From the NCBI RefSeq assembly GCF_018991925.1, contig NW_024737042.1:20398795-20462794 (forward strand): 64,000 nt of DNA. The letters run 5' to 3'. Numbering within the stretch: position 1 is the stretch's first letter; every line of letters begins with the position of its first letter. This DNA is from Homarus americanus (taxonomy: Eukaryota; Arthropoda; Malacostraca; Decapoda; Nephropidae). Below the pieces are notes generated by a model. The model was not told where the DNA came from, ran no database searches, and saw nothing but the letters and a program-made list of their open reading frames with translations. Shown piece after piece: positions 22,729 to 36,860 of the stretch. The translations under genes were made by a program, and so were the position numbers.

Positions 22729-22760
22729 AGTCGTGGCGTGACCACCCAAGGGGACAGACG
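22729..22760 (+). promoter_or_regulatory. Inr + DPE internal promoter of W2
   Basis: The element begins AGTCGTGG after a C shared with the duplication, giving an Inr-like CAGT. Taking A at 22,729 as +1, AGACG at 22,756-22,760 falls exactly at +28 to +32, the position and consensus (RGWYV) of the arthropod DPE. No TATA box is present. The reverse-strand copy W3 keeps the same arrangement. Jockey- and I-type LINEs are known to use such internal TATA-less promoters. Confidence 0.65.
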
Positions 22761-22769
22761 TGCCCATAG

Positions 22770-24366
22770 GTGCTCTTGACTTCCCGATCGTCCCACGAAG
22801 GTCCCCTCAGACATAAACGTCCCAGAAGAGGCTCTCTCATAGACGCAGATGCAGACATCTCTGATACTGATGCCATTACCAACTCGCCTGGTCATACTGA
22901 ATCCAACACCCTTCAAGAGTCAGACCCCAGTGATTATGACAGTGATGGTAATGTTTCTATGGGAAACGCTAGCCACAGTGGAAACACCAATGCCATGGAC
23001 CCTATCACCCTGCCCTCTGCCAAACAAACAAGTAAGCTGAATCTCCACTTCCCCAAGGACTCTCTGAAAACTGTAGAGGAACGCTTTAACTGGATGATGA
23101 AGTACTGCAGACAGCACGGTTTCAGCATTGAATTCCGACAAGGTAAGAACCGGAACTTTATCAAGTGTCAGACTCCTGAGGCCTATGAAACACTTAGTAC
23201 TGTTGGCTTTGACGGGGTCGTCCTGCTGCTCCCCCCCTGTAGACGCGGATGACTGTTGCCACATCCTAGTGAAACGTTTCCCCTTATACGCTGACATCGA
23301 AGATGCGCGTGACTTAACGTCGCCATTACCGGGGGAGAGTTCCACAACCCGCTGTCATTGTCAAGTGGAAGGGAAGGGAGTGCCCAACCACTGTGAATGC
23401 CCACCCACTCTTACCCCCACTGTATGCAGAAGCCTATCATCCTGAGCCTGCTTTCTGTGTTGTCTGTTCTCATTGGGGTCACAACTTCACTGCCTGCTGT
23501 CGTCGTGATCGCCCCAGATGTCGCTTCTGTTCATGTAACCACAACTCCGCCGCCTGTGCCCACAAAATCAAAGACCACCTTAACAGTGGTGGGGTGGGCT
23601 ATGTAATTAATCCCAGATGTTGTAACTGTGGCGGCCACACAATGCTGACTCACGGCAATGCCCCAATCGCCCGTCTGTCCCAGGGGAAAAGCCTCCCCGA
23701 AGGCCAAGTCTACCACAACGCCCCCCCCAGTCTTCCGGGCCACACCCCCCTGTGTACCCTGTGTCTCCAGCAATGCCTTCTTCAACAACACCTGCCTCTG
23801 CCTGGCCTCATCTGGCTACAACACAGCAGTCCCGGCCGTCTCCTAACTCAACTACTACTGGGCCTCCTCCTCGTCTCTACTCTGAGGCTGTCAGGCCTTG
23901 CGCTCCCACCGGTGCCCCCCCACAACCCCCCGCCAGTGACATGACACAGATCATATCCCTCTTCCAAGAATTTACCAACCGTATTGAAAAACTCTTCGCT
24001 ACACTCTGTACCACCATCTCCCACCTACTCCTGCCCTCTGTTGCCACCCAGTCACTCCTCTCTTCTGGTTTGACACAAGCTGTTGGCCCCCCTGTGAGCC
24101 CCCCCTGCTCACTGCCTACTCCACCGCCGGCGTCCTTCACTACTGGTGTAGCGCCTTCCGGGCCTGCCCTGGTGTGTCCTGCTGCCCCCGAGCGAAGTCC
24201 TGTCCCATCCTCACAACACTTGGTGCCTCAACCTGTCCTCCACCCACCGCAAGCGGCGCCCGCTCCCGTGTCTGAGCTGTCTCCACCAGGGCTACCTGGA
24301 CCTGAGGACACCACCCCCGGCTACCTGTACCCCACCGACATGTCGACGAACACACCATCACAATAA
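22770..24366 (+). pseudogene. Family W gag (ORF1), frameshifted
   Basis: Three plus-strand frames. At 22,770-23,252: an acidic N-terminus (DADISDTDAI) and an RRM-like part (LNLHFPKDSLKTVEERFNW, GFSIEFRQG). At 23,393-23,944: zinc knuckles CVVCSHWGHNFTAC (CX2CX4HX4C), CRFCSCNHNSAAC (CX2CX3HX4C) and a damaged third (CCNCGGHTMLTHGN). At 23,752-24,366: a Pro-rich tail with an amphipathic segment (MTQIISLFQEFTNRIEKLF). The region before the knuckles matches the gag 'associated with zinc fingers' arrangement of arthropod LINEs. It is an RNA-binding structural protein in the family; this copy is broken by frameshifts near 23,250 and 23,750. Confidence 0.8.
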
Positions 24367-24689
24367 CCCTAAAAGGTGTGTCCCTCAATGTTGTCAACGC
24401 CTATGTGCCTCCCCCCACCCCTACTGTACCTGCCCCACCACACCATATCCCCTCCACCCCCACTGTACTTCGCCACGCCTAGTACATTGGCAACCCTGAG
24501 CCTGGCCGCACTGTTTGTAAACTTTGTAGTCAACAGACTCTCACACCCTCTTTCACCACATCCTCATTTGCCCTATGACCTCCCCCTACAGGGGTGGCAC
24601 CTCTTCCCTCCCTGACCAGATATCCCTCCTCCTAGTGACAGGCCTGGCACTTGCCATTATTAGGGACCTGCCACACTTTGCCATAAACA

Positions 24690-24933
24690 GATAAATTGTA
24701 CCGGGAATTTTCCCCCCACACACTCATACTTGTCACTTTATGTAACTTGCTGACAAAACCCATGACCCTTCAGGCCTTTTACGCCCTTAATGCATGAGTC
24801 ATAAAGGCAAGCATGAACTCCGCATGCTTCCCAGTTGGGCACTGTAAACGCTTCTGCGCTTCACCTTGCACAGGATGTAAGGGGGTGCCCAATAAACTAG
24901 CCCCCCTCGTGGGCAATCTGTGAAAAAAAATCT
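24690..24933 (+). other. W2 3' UTR with terminal hairpin
   Basis: Highly conserved among four copies (also 25,010-25,264, 39,446-39,700 and 58,164-58,268). Shared blocks include ATGCATGAGTCATAAAGGCA and GGATGTAAGGGGGTGCCCAA. It ends AATAAACTAGCCCC and a GC-rich inverted segment, then GGGCAATCTG and an A-run. Confidence 0.85.
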
Positions 24934-24945
24934 GTTACCAACACC
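24934..24945 (+). repeat. Target-site duplication of W2, right copy
   Basis: GTTACCAACACC, exact match to 22,717-22,728. Confidence 0.9.
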
Positions 24946-25268
24946 TCTTCCCTCCCTGACCAGATATCTCTCCTCCTAGTCACAGGCCTGGCACTTGACA
25001 TTATTAGGGACCTGCCACGCTTTGCTATAAACCGATGAAATGTACCGAATTTCCCCCACACACACTCATCATTCTGTCAATTTATGTAACTTGCTGACAA
25101 AACCCATGACCCTTCAGGCTTCCACGCCCTTAATGCATGAGTCATAAAGGCAAGCATGAACTTAGCATGCTTCCCAGTTGGGCACTGTAAACGCTTCTGC
25201 GCTTCACCTTGCACAGGATGTAAGGGGGTGCCCAATAAACTAGCCCCCTCCGGGGCAATCTGTAACCA
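24946..25268 (+). mobile_element. Family W, older copy W1, right part (ORF2 end and 3' UTR)
   Basis: Resumes the ORF2 tail (SLPDQISLLLVTGLAL, RDLPRFAINR) and carries its own complete 3' UTR. This ends AATAAACTAGCCCCCTCCGG, giving a perfect GCCCC-CTCC-GGGGC hairpin at 25,240-25,253, then CAATCTG. The end is followed by unrelated sequence. Confidence 0.85.
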
Positions 25269-26245
25269 TCAAGCGATCACTACCACGAGTCAACAGCGGC
25301 GAGAGGCATCTTAATAAAAGGTCGAGTGGAGGGTAAGGAGAAGCCAGAGTTATGAGTAAATAATAATTTCTTGAAATTGATGGCAGTTTTTAGAAAACAT
25401 GATCACGAGGTAAATAAAAGATAAAATTTATAAAGCTATGTGTTAAAAATAAATAAACATCAATAATACAATTATTTAAACTTGTTTTATAAATAAGATA
25501 ACTTTCAAATATTTCCTTCAGGAGTCGTGCTGAAGTGTTCATAATGGCAGCCTTGAACTATCTGGAGTGGGGGTTCACAAGCTTGAACCTAGAAAGGCTA
25601 TAATTTATATCTTTCTCCCATTATTCCTCACTAAAGTATTTTTATATTTGTTGTATTTACAGTTGATCTCAACCACATCACCCTTGATTTAGTCTTCGTC
25701 TGATGTCTTCTTAGATCACACACACACCGGTTGCCTGAAGAACTGTATAATCAAAAAGATTTCGAGCGGAACTGAAAATTTTGCTGTAATTATAATTAAT
25801 TAAAGGGTTTAAATATCGTGAGTTACGAACATCTGACTCGGTCGTTTATAGAGATAATTCTTAAGCCTCCGGTAACTTGAGAAAGACTTAGCAGAACAAA
25901 AGTAAATTCGCCTCTCAGATTTATATCATTAAAAACTAAACTGATTTAAAAAACCTGCTTGACTTTTATACTTTGGCAGGGCATATAGTATCTTCAGTGA
26001 TTACCGAGTTACTCTAGGTAAGTAAAGTGTACTTAACTTTTCAATGGAGAATCACTTATAATTATTCATCTTTAAATTCAAGACACCAGGATTTCTTTTA
26101 TATTATCTTTAGTTATTGGTGATAAGGAACTCCGAAAATATAGTCATCTGCATCACGATTCTCAAGTCATATGGACAAAGAAATTCGACATCATTTACAG
26201 GTACTATAGAACATGTATTAAACAATATTCTGATAAAAAAATGAT
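25269..26245. other. No gene recognised; AT-rich spacer
   Basis: No open frame above 60 codons and no repeat or RNA signature was recognised. Confidence 0.55.
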
Positions 26246-26715
26246 AATTTCAGAAAAAAAGGTTACTGGAATGCTCTGTATGGTCAGTACTGTTGTTCAA
26301 GTCAGAAGTGTGGACTAATTTCAGCTGTTACTAGATGGTTAGAAGCCATTTAAATGTGCTGCTACAGGAGACTGCTAGAACTAAATTACGGTGATAGGAA
26401 AATAAATGAAGAAGTATTAAGATTGGAAATACGTCAAGAGAAGTACTTGATATTTTATAAATTAAGGAAAATGAGACACTTTAGACACAAAATTAAGGGT
26501 GAAGTAATAGTAATGATATAGTAATGGACAAAATTGAGGGTTGGGGAGCCGGGGGAAGGCAAAGACTGAGACGGACTGATGAAATAAACAACTGGGTCTC
26601 CAGAGAGCTACAAAATCTGGGAGGATTGGACACATTTTGAGAGGAGGACCGTGGCAGCCAACACTCGGACATAAGGATGTCTCTTCGATTAAACACACTT
26701 CTAAGGCAGAAGCTT
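26246..26715 (+). pseudogene. C-terminal tail of an RTE/L1-like LINE
   Basis: Plus-strand translation across several frames gives MCCYRRLLELNYGDRKINEE, KLRKMRHFRHKIKG and GRQRLRRTDEINNW. The pattern 'M-x-C-Y-R-R-L-L...N-E-E-V-L...K-L-x-x-F-x-H...G-R-x-R-x-R...W' is the well-known post-RT tail of RTE/L1-like elements. Stops and frameshifts are frequent. No RT core is present, so this is a short dead fragment. The 3' limit is uncertain. Confidence 0.65.
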
Positions 26716-28070
26716 CAGCTTTCAGCTGTTAACGAAGTGGACTATCGCCCTACAGGATTTATATTATTACCGTACTTAATTAAATATATATTGGGAATTT
26801 TAAAGTCATTAAAACTTATTTCTAGGTAAAAAAAATCTGGTTTTGGGTTTCGAGATGACGACCCTTTTTTTTTCTCTTTAGAGAACTTACACTAAGGGTT
26901 TATGTGACAAAGACCGATGTGAAGGACTTTTTTTTCCTTTGACAGTCCTCGTGAATATTATTCCAGATACTGAAGAAAAAAATCGAGTCATTGTAAAGGG
27001 GTCGTGGGCGGACACATAACAGGTCACGCGTCACGCAGCTCCACCCATTATCCTCATTTCACACTCAAGATGAGGAGTGTGGACGACATCCTGCAGGCTT
27101 AACACATCTCCACTTCCTGAGGGTGGAGTACACAATTCCCGTCTTGGCCAGGAGATCGTAATTACTCCTATAGGAAGGACGAAATCATGACGATTTGCAT
27201 TACATGAAGATGATGATGATGATGAACTGTTTTATACAAAGGAAATATGATGACATGTTACACAATGTTTTGTTGCTTATTACTATTTTTTATTATTCTT
27301 CTCGTTTACATTTCTTAGGCTCGGGTTTTTCAAGGGACAGTTCACTGCCTGTGGTTTGAGGGGATAATGACACACTGGAGAAGACCCAAAAAAAATCAAA
27401 ATGTCTTTTGTTGATTCGATTTTACTCTTTAGACAGCTACAATACACCAGTGCATTCGTATAAGAAAGTTAAAACTATAAAAGTTTACTTCTTCAAAGCG
27501 AAAGTTAGCACATTCGATGACATTTAAACACAAATCTGTCTTAGTCTGGTTAAATTTTAGTGTACTAAGGGAAGTGTGAGGATTTCAAGTGATCTGATTG
27601 GTTACTTCTTGAAGTTTCCATCGTTGTAGAAAAATGCAAAATCTACACGTCTACGTATACAAGTAACGGTACATGTATAAGTACAATACAAGTATAGTTA
27701 TAGACAAACTTTGCAGGTACAGGTGAAGATACAGTTATCATCAAGTCACAGGTGGTATTAGTACAAGTTATAAAACAGGCACAATACATCAAAATCCACA
27801 TGTTTGCTGCCTCATAATAATGCCACGTACTGTACCTTAAACTCACTTCTCACACTAAACTACTGTATATGCCTACTAGAAACCCTTTTCCCATGCTGTA
27901 TAGACCATAACAACCATAAATTATTAAATACGTATACAGGATTCGTTTATCTTTTCACCTCCTTTATTGTGTGTATCTTCTACAAACAGGGTAATTTCAC
28001 TGTTTCACTCTCATGCATTCAGCCCTGAGCAGTGGTAAGTTCATGTGGAGGCAACTGTACTTCCATTCCT
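26716..28070. other. No gene recognised
   Basis: AT-rich spacer with a short (GAT)n run near 27,207-27,224. No motif was seen. Confidence 0.5.
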
Positions 28071-28074
28071 CATC

Positions 28075-28195
28075 GTTAGTTTAGTATCCATTCACGGATG
28101 GGTGGACTAAGACTACCCCGGGCACGAACCAGCGATCCTTGGATAAGAGAAGAGTGCTGCATTCCCTCGGCCACAGCCTTAACCTTCATTTTATC
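28075..28195 (-). mobile_element. tRNA-derived SINE head with Pol III A and B boxes
   Basis: Reverse strand: GGCTGTGGCCGAGGGAATGC contains an A-box-like TGGCCGAGGGAATG (plus 28,160-28,173). The B box GGTTCGTGCCC (plus 28,120-28,130) lies about 30 nt downstream. AGTCCACCCATCCGTGAATG follows, resembling the conserved SINE body seen at 36.7 kb. Box spacing fits a tRNA-like internal promoter, but no full cloverleaf forms, so it is a SINE rather than a tRNA gene. Confidence 0.65.
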
Positions 28196-28199
28196 TTAA

Positions 28200-32229
<4,030 letters not shown>

Positions 32230-32289
32230 CACCAGGTAAATTGCAATACAGTTATTGGACTGATATAAACTCACAAACTATCACGTGTG

Positions 32290-32852
32290 CAGTCGGCGCT
32301 GCCCGCTAACGCGGCCGTGGTCTCTTGACCATGGAGACAGCTGCCAGCCCGGTCTGTCGGGCTCTCCCCTTCCCCATCTCCTCCTTCCCATAAGGATTTA
32401 TCAACAACCTCACACCAACAGTACAGTGCAAAGATTGACGATTAACCCACAAGTGATATACAAAAGTGGCAATTTCAACTAGAAGGAAAAGCTCAAAAAC
32501 ACAGCAATACTGATTGTGGCTGGATCTGACCAAACCTGACCTGACCTCACGGCTTCACCTGACCTAACCTGAAGGATGGAGCACACCTGCATTGCCCCAA
32601 GCTACTGTCCTGGCCACACACCTGCCCAACCGCATCCAGCCCAAACGAGCACGAACTGATTGCTACAAGAACAGCCCAGTCCTAACCATTGTAAAAATTA
32701 GCAACACCTAATTATTATACGTCATATTTGTATCACTTATGTTACTTGTACATCATTTGTAAATCAAGAGACCCATTCCCCAATTATGTAATTGTATATT
32801 TTCAGCCTTCCGGCTGCCATGCTCTTTCAATAAACCGTTAATTATTATTATT
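32290..32852 (+). mobile_element. Non-autonomous retroelement E1 with LINE-type 3' tail
   Basis: Begins near GGCGCTGCCC (32,295), a start also seen in E3 and, in part, E2. The body is unrelated to known coding sequence and includes CCTGACCTGACCT-type runs. The 3' end has TATATTTTCAGCC-TTCC-GGCTG (hairpin 32,803-32,816), TTTCAATAAACCGTTAATT and (ATT)4, then (AC)n. That tail equals the tail of LINE copies A and B. It has no ORF and presumably moved using the A/B-type LINE machinery. Confidence 0.75.
32803..32816 (+). promoter_or_regulatory. 3' stem-loop of E1
   Basis: CAGCC, loop TTCC, GGCTG. It is the same stem as in LINE copies A and B and in E3, about 25 nt before AATAAACCGTTAATTATT. Confidence 0.65.
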
Positions 32853-32893
32853 ACACACGCGCATATACACACACACACATACACACACACGCG

Positions 32894-32933
<40 letters not shown>
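32852..32933. repeat. (AC)n tract between E1 and E2
   Basis: AC repeats with GCGCATAT interruptions. It directly joins the (ATT)n tail of E1 to the start of E2. Confidence 0.95.
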
Positions 32934-32934
<1 letters not shown>

Positions 32935-33834
32935 CCATTGACCACCGAAGGGTCAAGAAGTACCTGGCGCTCCTCTCGGAGCAGCCAGGTCAACTGTTAA
33001 GTTGGCCCATACCAACCCCCTCCCCTGAACCCTCCTCCCCACCGGAATATCAACAAGTTCTCGCCAGAAGTTACAATTTCATTTAGGAAAGGAACGGAAC
33101 CAGTGTTAAACAGAGTGAACAGTGGTGAACAGTGCTTAAGTCAGTGAGAATAACTCAACAGTAACAGTCGTACCCAAGTTAACCTTCACACAGTGAGGTC
33201 CCAGGTACCCAGTGATAACGGCCCCCAGGAGACCCAACAACAACCACCGATGTGTGAATCCGTCTACTATAGGAAGGCCTGGGACCAAACCTCACTCATA
33301 TAACACCATCTGTGAGGGAATTACTACACCACATGTCCCTCATAACACCATATGTAAGGGAATTACCACACCACGTCAAGTCCCTCATCACACCATCATA
33401 ACACCATCTGTGAGGGAATTACTACACCACGTGAGGCCCCTCATAACACCATCTGCGAGGGAGTTACTACACCACGTGAGGCCCCTCATAACACCATCTG
33501 TGAGGTAATTACTACACCACGTGAGGTCCCTCATAACACCATCTGTGAGGTAATTACTACACCACGTGAGGTCCCTCATAACACCATCTGTGAGAGAATT
33601 ACTACACCACGTGAGGCCCCTCATAACACCATCTGCGAGGGAATTACTACACCACGAGTTTGCTGTTCAACACCTACATTAATCTGTATGTTCACTGTAT
33701 GTTCCTTTACCTTTCTCTAATGAAGGCTTTTGTTAAACCACCAATGTATGTAATAAGTCATTTATGTCCAATGTATATTTTCAGCCTGGCTTGCAGAACT
33801 TTTAATAAACCGTTAATTATTATTATTATTATTA
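32934..33834 (+). mobile_element. Non-autonomous VNTR-containing retroelement E2
   Basis: Starts at the end of the (AC)n tract. It contains GGCGCTCCTCTCGGAGCAG (a GCTCC/GGAGC hairpin), a leader with AGTGTTAAACAG and AACAGTGGTGAACAGTG, a 45-bp VNTR (33,290-33,658) and a 3' part parallel to E3. The tail has CAATGTATATTTTCAGCC, a decayed hairpin, AATAAACCGTTAATTATT and (ATT)n, then (AC)n. No coding capacity. The leader/VNTR/LINE-tail layout recalls composite elements such as SVA, by analogy only. Confidence 0.78.
33290..33658 (+). repeat. 45-bp VNTR inside E2, about 8 units
   Basis: Units start CACGTGAGGTCCCTCATAAC and end GAATTACTACAC, 45 bp each. Most carry the E-box CACGTG. As 45 is a multiple of three, both strands give repetitive 15-residue open frames that are not genes. 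Confidence 0.92.
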
Positions 33835-33848
33835 CACACACACACACA
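33834..33848. repeat. Short (AC)n after E2
   Basis: (AC)7 directly following the (ATT)n tail of E2. Confidence 0.95.
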
Positions 33849-34002
33849 GTCTACCGGCTAATAGTTCAAGATGAACCTTGGGTCGGTGTTGTGATTTTAT
33901 GATTTTATGAACAAAGACGAAAGCTAAGGTACTCCGTTGTTTCCATTTCCGTGTGATTTTATCAAGATTTATCTTATCCACGTTTTCATTGTGGTTTACA
34001 TG

Positions 34003-34004
<2 letters not shown>

Positions 34005-34086
<82 letters not shown>
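34005..34086. repeat. (AT)n microsatellite, about 82 bp
   Basis: Alternating AT directly adjoining the left end of the foldback-like element. Confidence 0.98.
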
Positions 34087-34091
<5 letters not shown>

Positions 34092-34297
34092 CGTTGCCCT
34101 CCGGGCGCTCATCCTTTAACAGCAGTAGGACGCCACCCTCGAGGCTCAAATTGTCTCACTGTTCAGTCCCCAAAACTTCTTCTTCCATCAATCGTTCATT
34201 AACGGTGTATGTAAGTTCCACCATGTTTTTCACTACAGCGGTACAGCAAAGTATATTTTTTTTAGCATTAAACTGTTTTTATTTTATTGTCTAAACA

Positions 34298-35080
34298 TCA
34301 CTACATATAACACCACCCATCATCACTACATATAACATCATCCATCATCACTACATATAACACCATCCATCATCACTACATATAACATCATCCATCATCA
34401 CTACATATAACACCATCCATCATCTACAGATCGGTAAAGTGGTTTCGAGATTCGTGTGGACACACACGGTAGGACTCACCCTGCGGGAACTCCACATTTG
34501 TCTCACTGTAGTGCATTAGGGTAGACCACACTTTGGTTTTGCCATTAGGTATGTAAGATTTTTGCCAGTTCCCACCCAAGAGCATCCAACATAGAACTGT
34601 CCATGAGAAAAGCAAAACACTTGCTATCCATGCCAAGTTTGGTCCGGCGACTCATCCGCAGGCAAACGACTCACCCTCCGGAAGCCCATATTGTCTACCA
34701 CCACTTCAAAACTTCTTCTTCCATCAATATTTCATTAACGGTGTATGTTCCACAATGTTTTCTACAAAGGTACAGCAAAGTATATTTTAGCATTAAACTG
34801 TTATTATTTTATTGTCTAATCATCACTACATATAAAATCATCCATCATCACTACATATAACACCACCCATTATCACTACATATAAAATCATCCATCATCA
34901 CTACATATAACACCATCCATCATCACTACATATAACACCATCCATCATCACTACATAAAACTTCACCCATTATCACTACATATAACAACATCCATCATCA
35001 CTTCATATAACATCATCATCCATCATCACTACATATAACACCATCCATCATCACTACATATAACAACATCCATCATCACT
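34298..35080 (+). repeat. 25-bp satellite arrays, forward, in the left arm
   Basis: Units start ATCACTACATATAACACCAT with a CCATC end. There are about 5 units at 34,298-34,425 and about 11 at 34,808-35,080. The arrays are split by a unique module (34,426-34,807) containing GATCGGTAAAG and AAAACTTCTTCTTCCATCAA. Confidence 0.88.
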
Positions 35081-35273
35081 ACAGATCGGTAAAGTAGTTT
35101 CCGAGATTCTCGTGCGGACTGAACAGTTTTGGTGACTGAATAGTGAGACAATGTGGAGCCTTGCGGAGGATGGCGTCCTTCCATGGCCTAGTGAATGAGC
35201 CGCCCGTCTGTTTGTGGGTGGGTTTGTTTGTTTGCCCTTTCGCGCGAGAATCTCGGAAACTTCTTTACCGATC

Positions 35274-36008
35274 TGTAGTGATGATGGATGATGTTATATG
35301 TAGTGATGATGGGTGTTGTTATATGTAGTGATGATGGATGGTGTTATATGTAGTGATGATGGATGTGTTATATGTAGTGATGATGGATGGTGTTATATGT
35401 AGTGATGATTAGAGAATAAAATAATAACACTTTAATGCTAAAAAATATACTTTGCTGTACCGTTGTAGTAGAACTTACATACACTGTTAATGAAATATTG
35501 ATGGAAGAAGAAGTTTTGGGGAGTGAACAGTGAGACAATATGGAGCTTCCCGGAGGGTGGCGTCTTACCGTGGGCTAGCGAATGAGCCGCCCGGACCAAA
35601 CTTGGCATGGATAGCAAGTGTTTCCTTGCTTCTCTCATGGGCAGTTCTATGTTGGATGCTCCAGAGTGGGAACTGGCAAAAATCTGTACATATTTGCTCC
35701 TCATGGCAAAACCAAAATGTGGTCTATCCTAATGCACTACAGTGAGATAATGTGGAGCCTCCCGGAGGGTAGCGTCCTACCGTGCGTGTCCGCACGAGAA
35801 TCTCGGAAACTACTTTACCGATCTGTCGTGATGATGGCTGGAGTTATTTGTAGTGATGATGGATGGTGTTATATGTAGTGATGATGGATGATGTTATATG
35901 TAATGATGATGGATATTGTTATGTGTAGTGATGATAGGTGGTGTTATATGTAGTGATGATGGATGGTGTTATATGTAGTGATGATGGATGATATTATATG
36001 TAGTGATG
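35274..36008 (-). repeat. 25-bp satellite arrays, inverted, in the right arm
   Basis: The same unit read in reverse (GATGGTGTTATATGTAGTGA) at 35,276-35,410 and 35,826-36,008. The arrays are separated by the inverted counterpart of the left-arm unique module. Confidence 0.88.
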
Positions 36009-36674
36009 ACAATAAAATAATAGCAGTTTAATGCTAAAAAAATATACTTTGTTGTACCGTTGTAGTGAAAACCAAGGTGGAACTTACATACACCGTTAAT
36101 GAACTATTGATGGAAGAAGAAGTTTTGCGGACTGAACAGTGAGACAATGTGGAGCCTCCCAGAGGGTGCCGTCCTACCGTTGCCTAGGGGATGAGCGATT
36201 CTGCTAGTAATAAAGATAATAATAATAAAGAACCATACAGAAATACAAAAATGAAAAAAAGATCAAAAGTGTGAAACATTATATGCATGTTGTGTTGCCA
36301 ATCGTAAGAGAATCAATTGAGACCCTGCAATTGTGTGTGAATGAGACAGAAAGTCAGATCAGCAACCTGGGACTTGATCACAATTTTCGTGATGCCGTTT
36401 GGCAGCAGGGTCTACCATTAGAGAAAACATTATGCTTCCAATATGTTTCCGGGCTGTAGTACCTCCCTGTTTGGTAGCTGCCTACTACCTACTACCTCGA
36501 AGACGATGAACCTCCAATAACTTCAGGACATCTCTAAGACAAACAACATAACTTACAGTGGTACTTAACTATCTTTCCGTCCTCTCCTTTTCTCAATGTT
36601 TTTAATACTGAAAATGTTTAAACAAAAGAGTTTGAGAAATTTGGATGCCCCCATAACATAACATCAACGCTCGC

Positions 36675-36860
36675 CTTCTGCCCTAATGGTTGCTGGTTCA
36701 CGCCTACGGCACCCCAGTTCACCCAGATGGAAGTGGGTCCTTAATTTTACAGATGAGAAAGTGAAGGTCTTCGAGTGCAGCGTCGCCCATTCTGCTTCCG
36801 CAATATCACTTAACAGACCGTGAGCTCTTTGGGACCTACTTTCTTTTTTCCAAGTCTGTG
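36675..36860 (+). mobile_element. tRNA-derived SINE fragment
   Basis: Plus strand: AATGGTTGCTGGTTCACGCC (B-box-like GGTTCACGCC), then CAGTTCACCCAGATGGAAGT. It matches the arrangement at 18.6 kb in the opposite orientation. Sequence after about 36,770 includes a possible SINE body, but the end is unclear. Confidence 0.55.

Larger units (their letters stand above)
22729..24933 (+). mobile_element. Family W, internally deleted full-ended copy W2
   Basis: 2.2-kb element inserted in W1 with 12-bp duplications. It keeps the 5' end, a gag-like ORF1 and the first endonuclease strand (ITLKGVSLNVVNAYVP at about 24,360-24,410). The main EN, RT and RNase H are missing. After the junction near 24,480 come the ORF2 C-terminus (NPEPGRTVCKLCSQQTL) and the 3' UTR with AATAAACTAGCCCC and a terminal GC-rich hairpin. 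It is a defective copy that could only move with enzymes supplied by a complete relative. Confidence 0.88.
34087..36202. mobile_element. Foldback-like element: long inverted arms filled with a 25-bp satellite
   Basis: The left terminus AGAATCG (34,087-34,093) is mirrored by CGATTCT (36,196-36,202). The next roughly 170 bp of the left end match the reverse complement of the right end (for example CAAAACTTCTTCTTCCATCA on the left and its complement at 36,100-36,125). Inward, arrays of a 25-bp unit run forward on the left (34,298-34,425; 34,808-35,080) and inverted on the right (35,276-35,410; 35,826-36,008). Inner arms at 35,081-35,112 and 35,243-35,276 mirror each other across about 130 bp. 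No transposase is encoded. The structure recalls foldback elements with tandem repeats in long terminal inverted repeats; class is inferred. Confidence 0.7.

Noticed and set aside
28105..28180. A functional tRNA gene on the reverse strand
   Set aside because: A and B boxes are present, but acceptor and anticodon stems do not pair into a cloverleaf and the downstream body is SINE-like.
33212..33624. Repetitive open frames on both strands over the 45-bp VNTR
   Set aside because: The period of 45 bp keeps frames open automatically; there is no start context, domain or conservation.
34298..35080. Regularly repeated 25-bp units resembling a CRISPR array
   Set aside because: The units are contiguous without unique spacers, recur inverted in the other arm and lie in eukaryotic DNA with no cas genes.
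36271..36459. 62-codon frame as a conserved exon
   Set aside because: No splice signals or known motif; the length is expected by chance.
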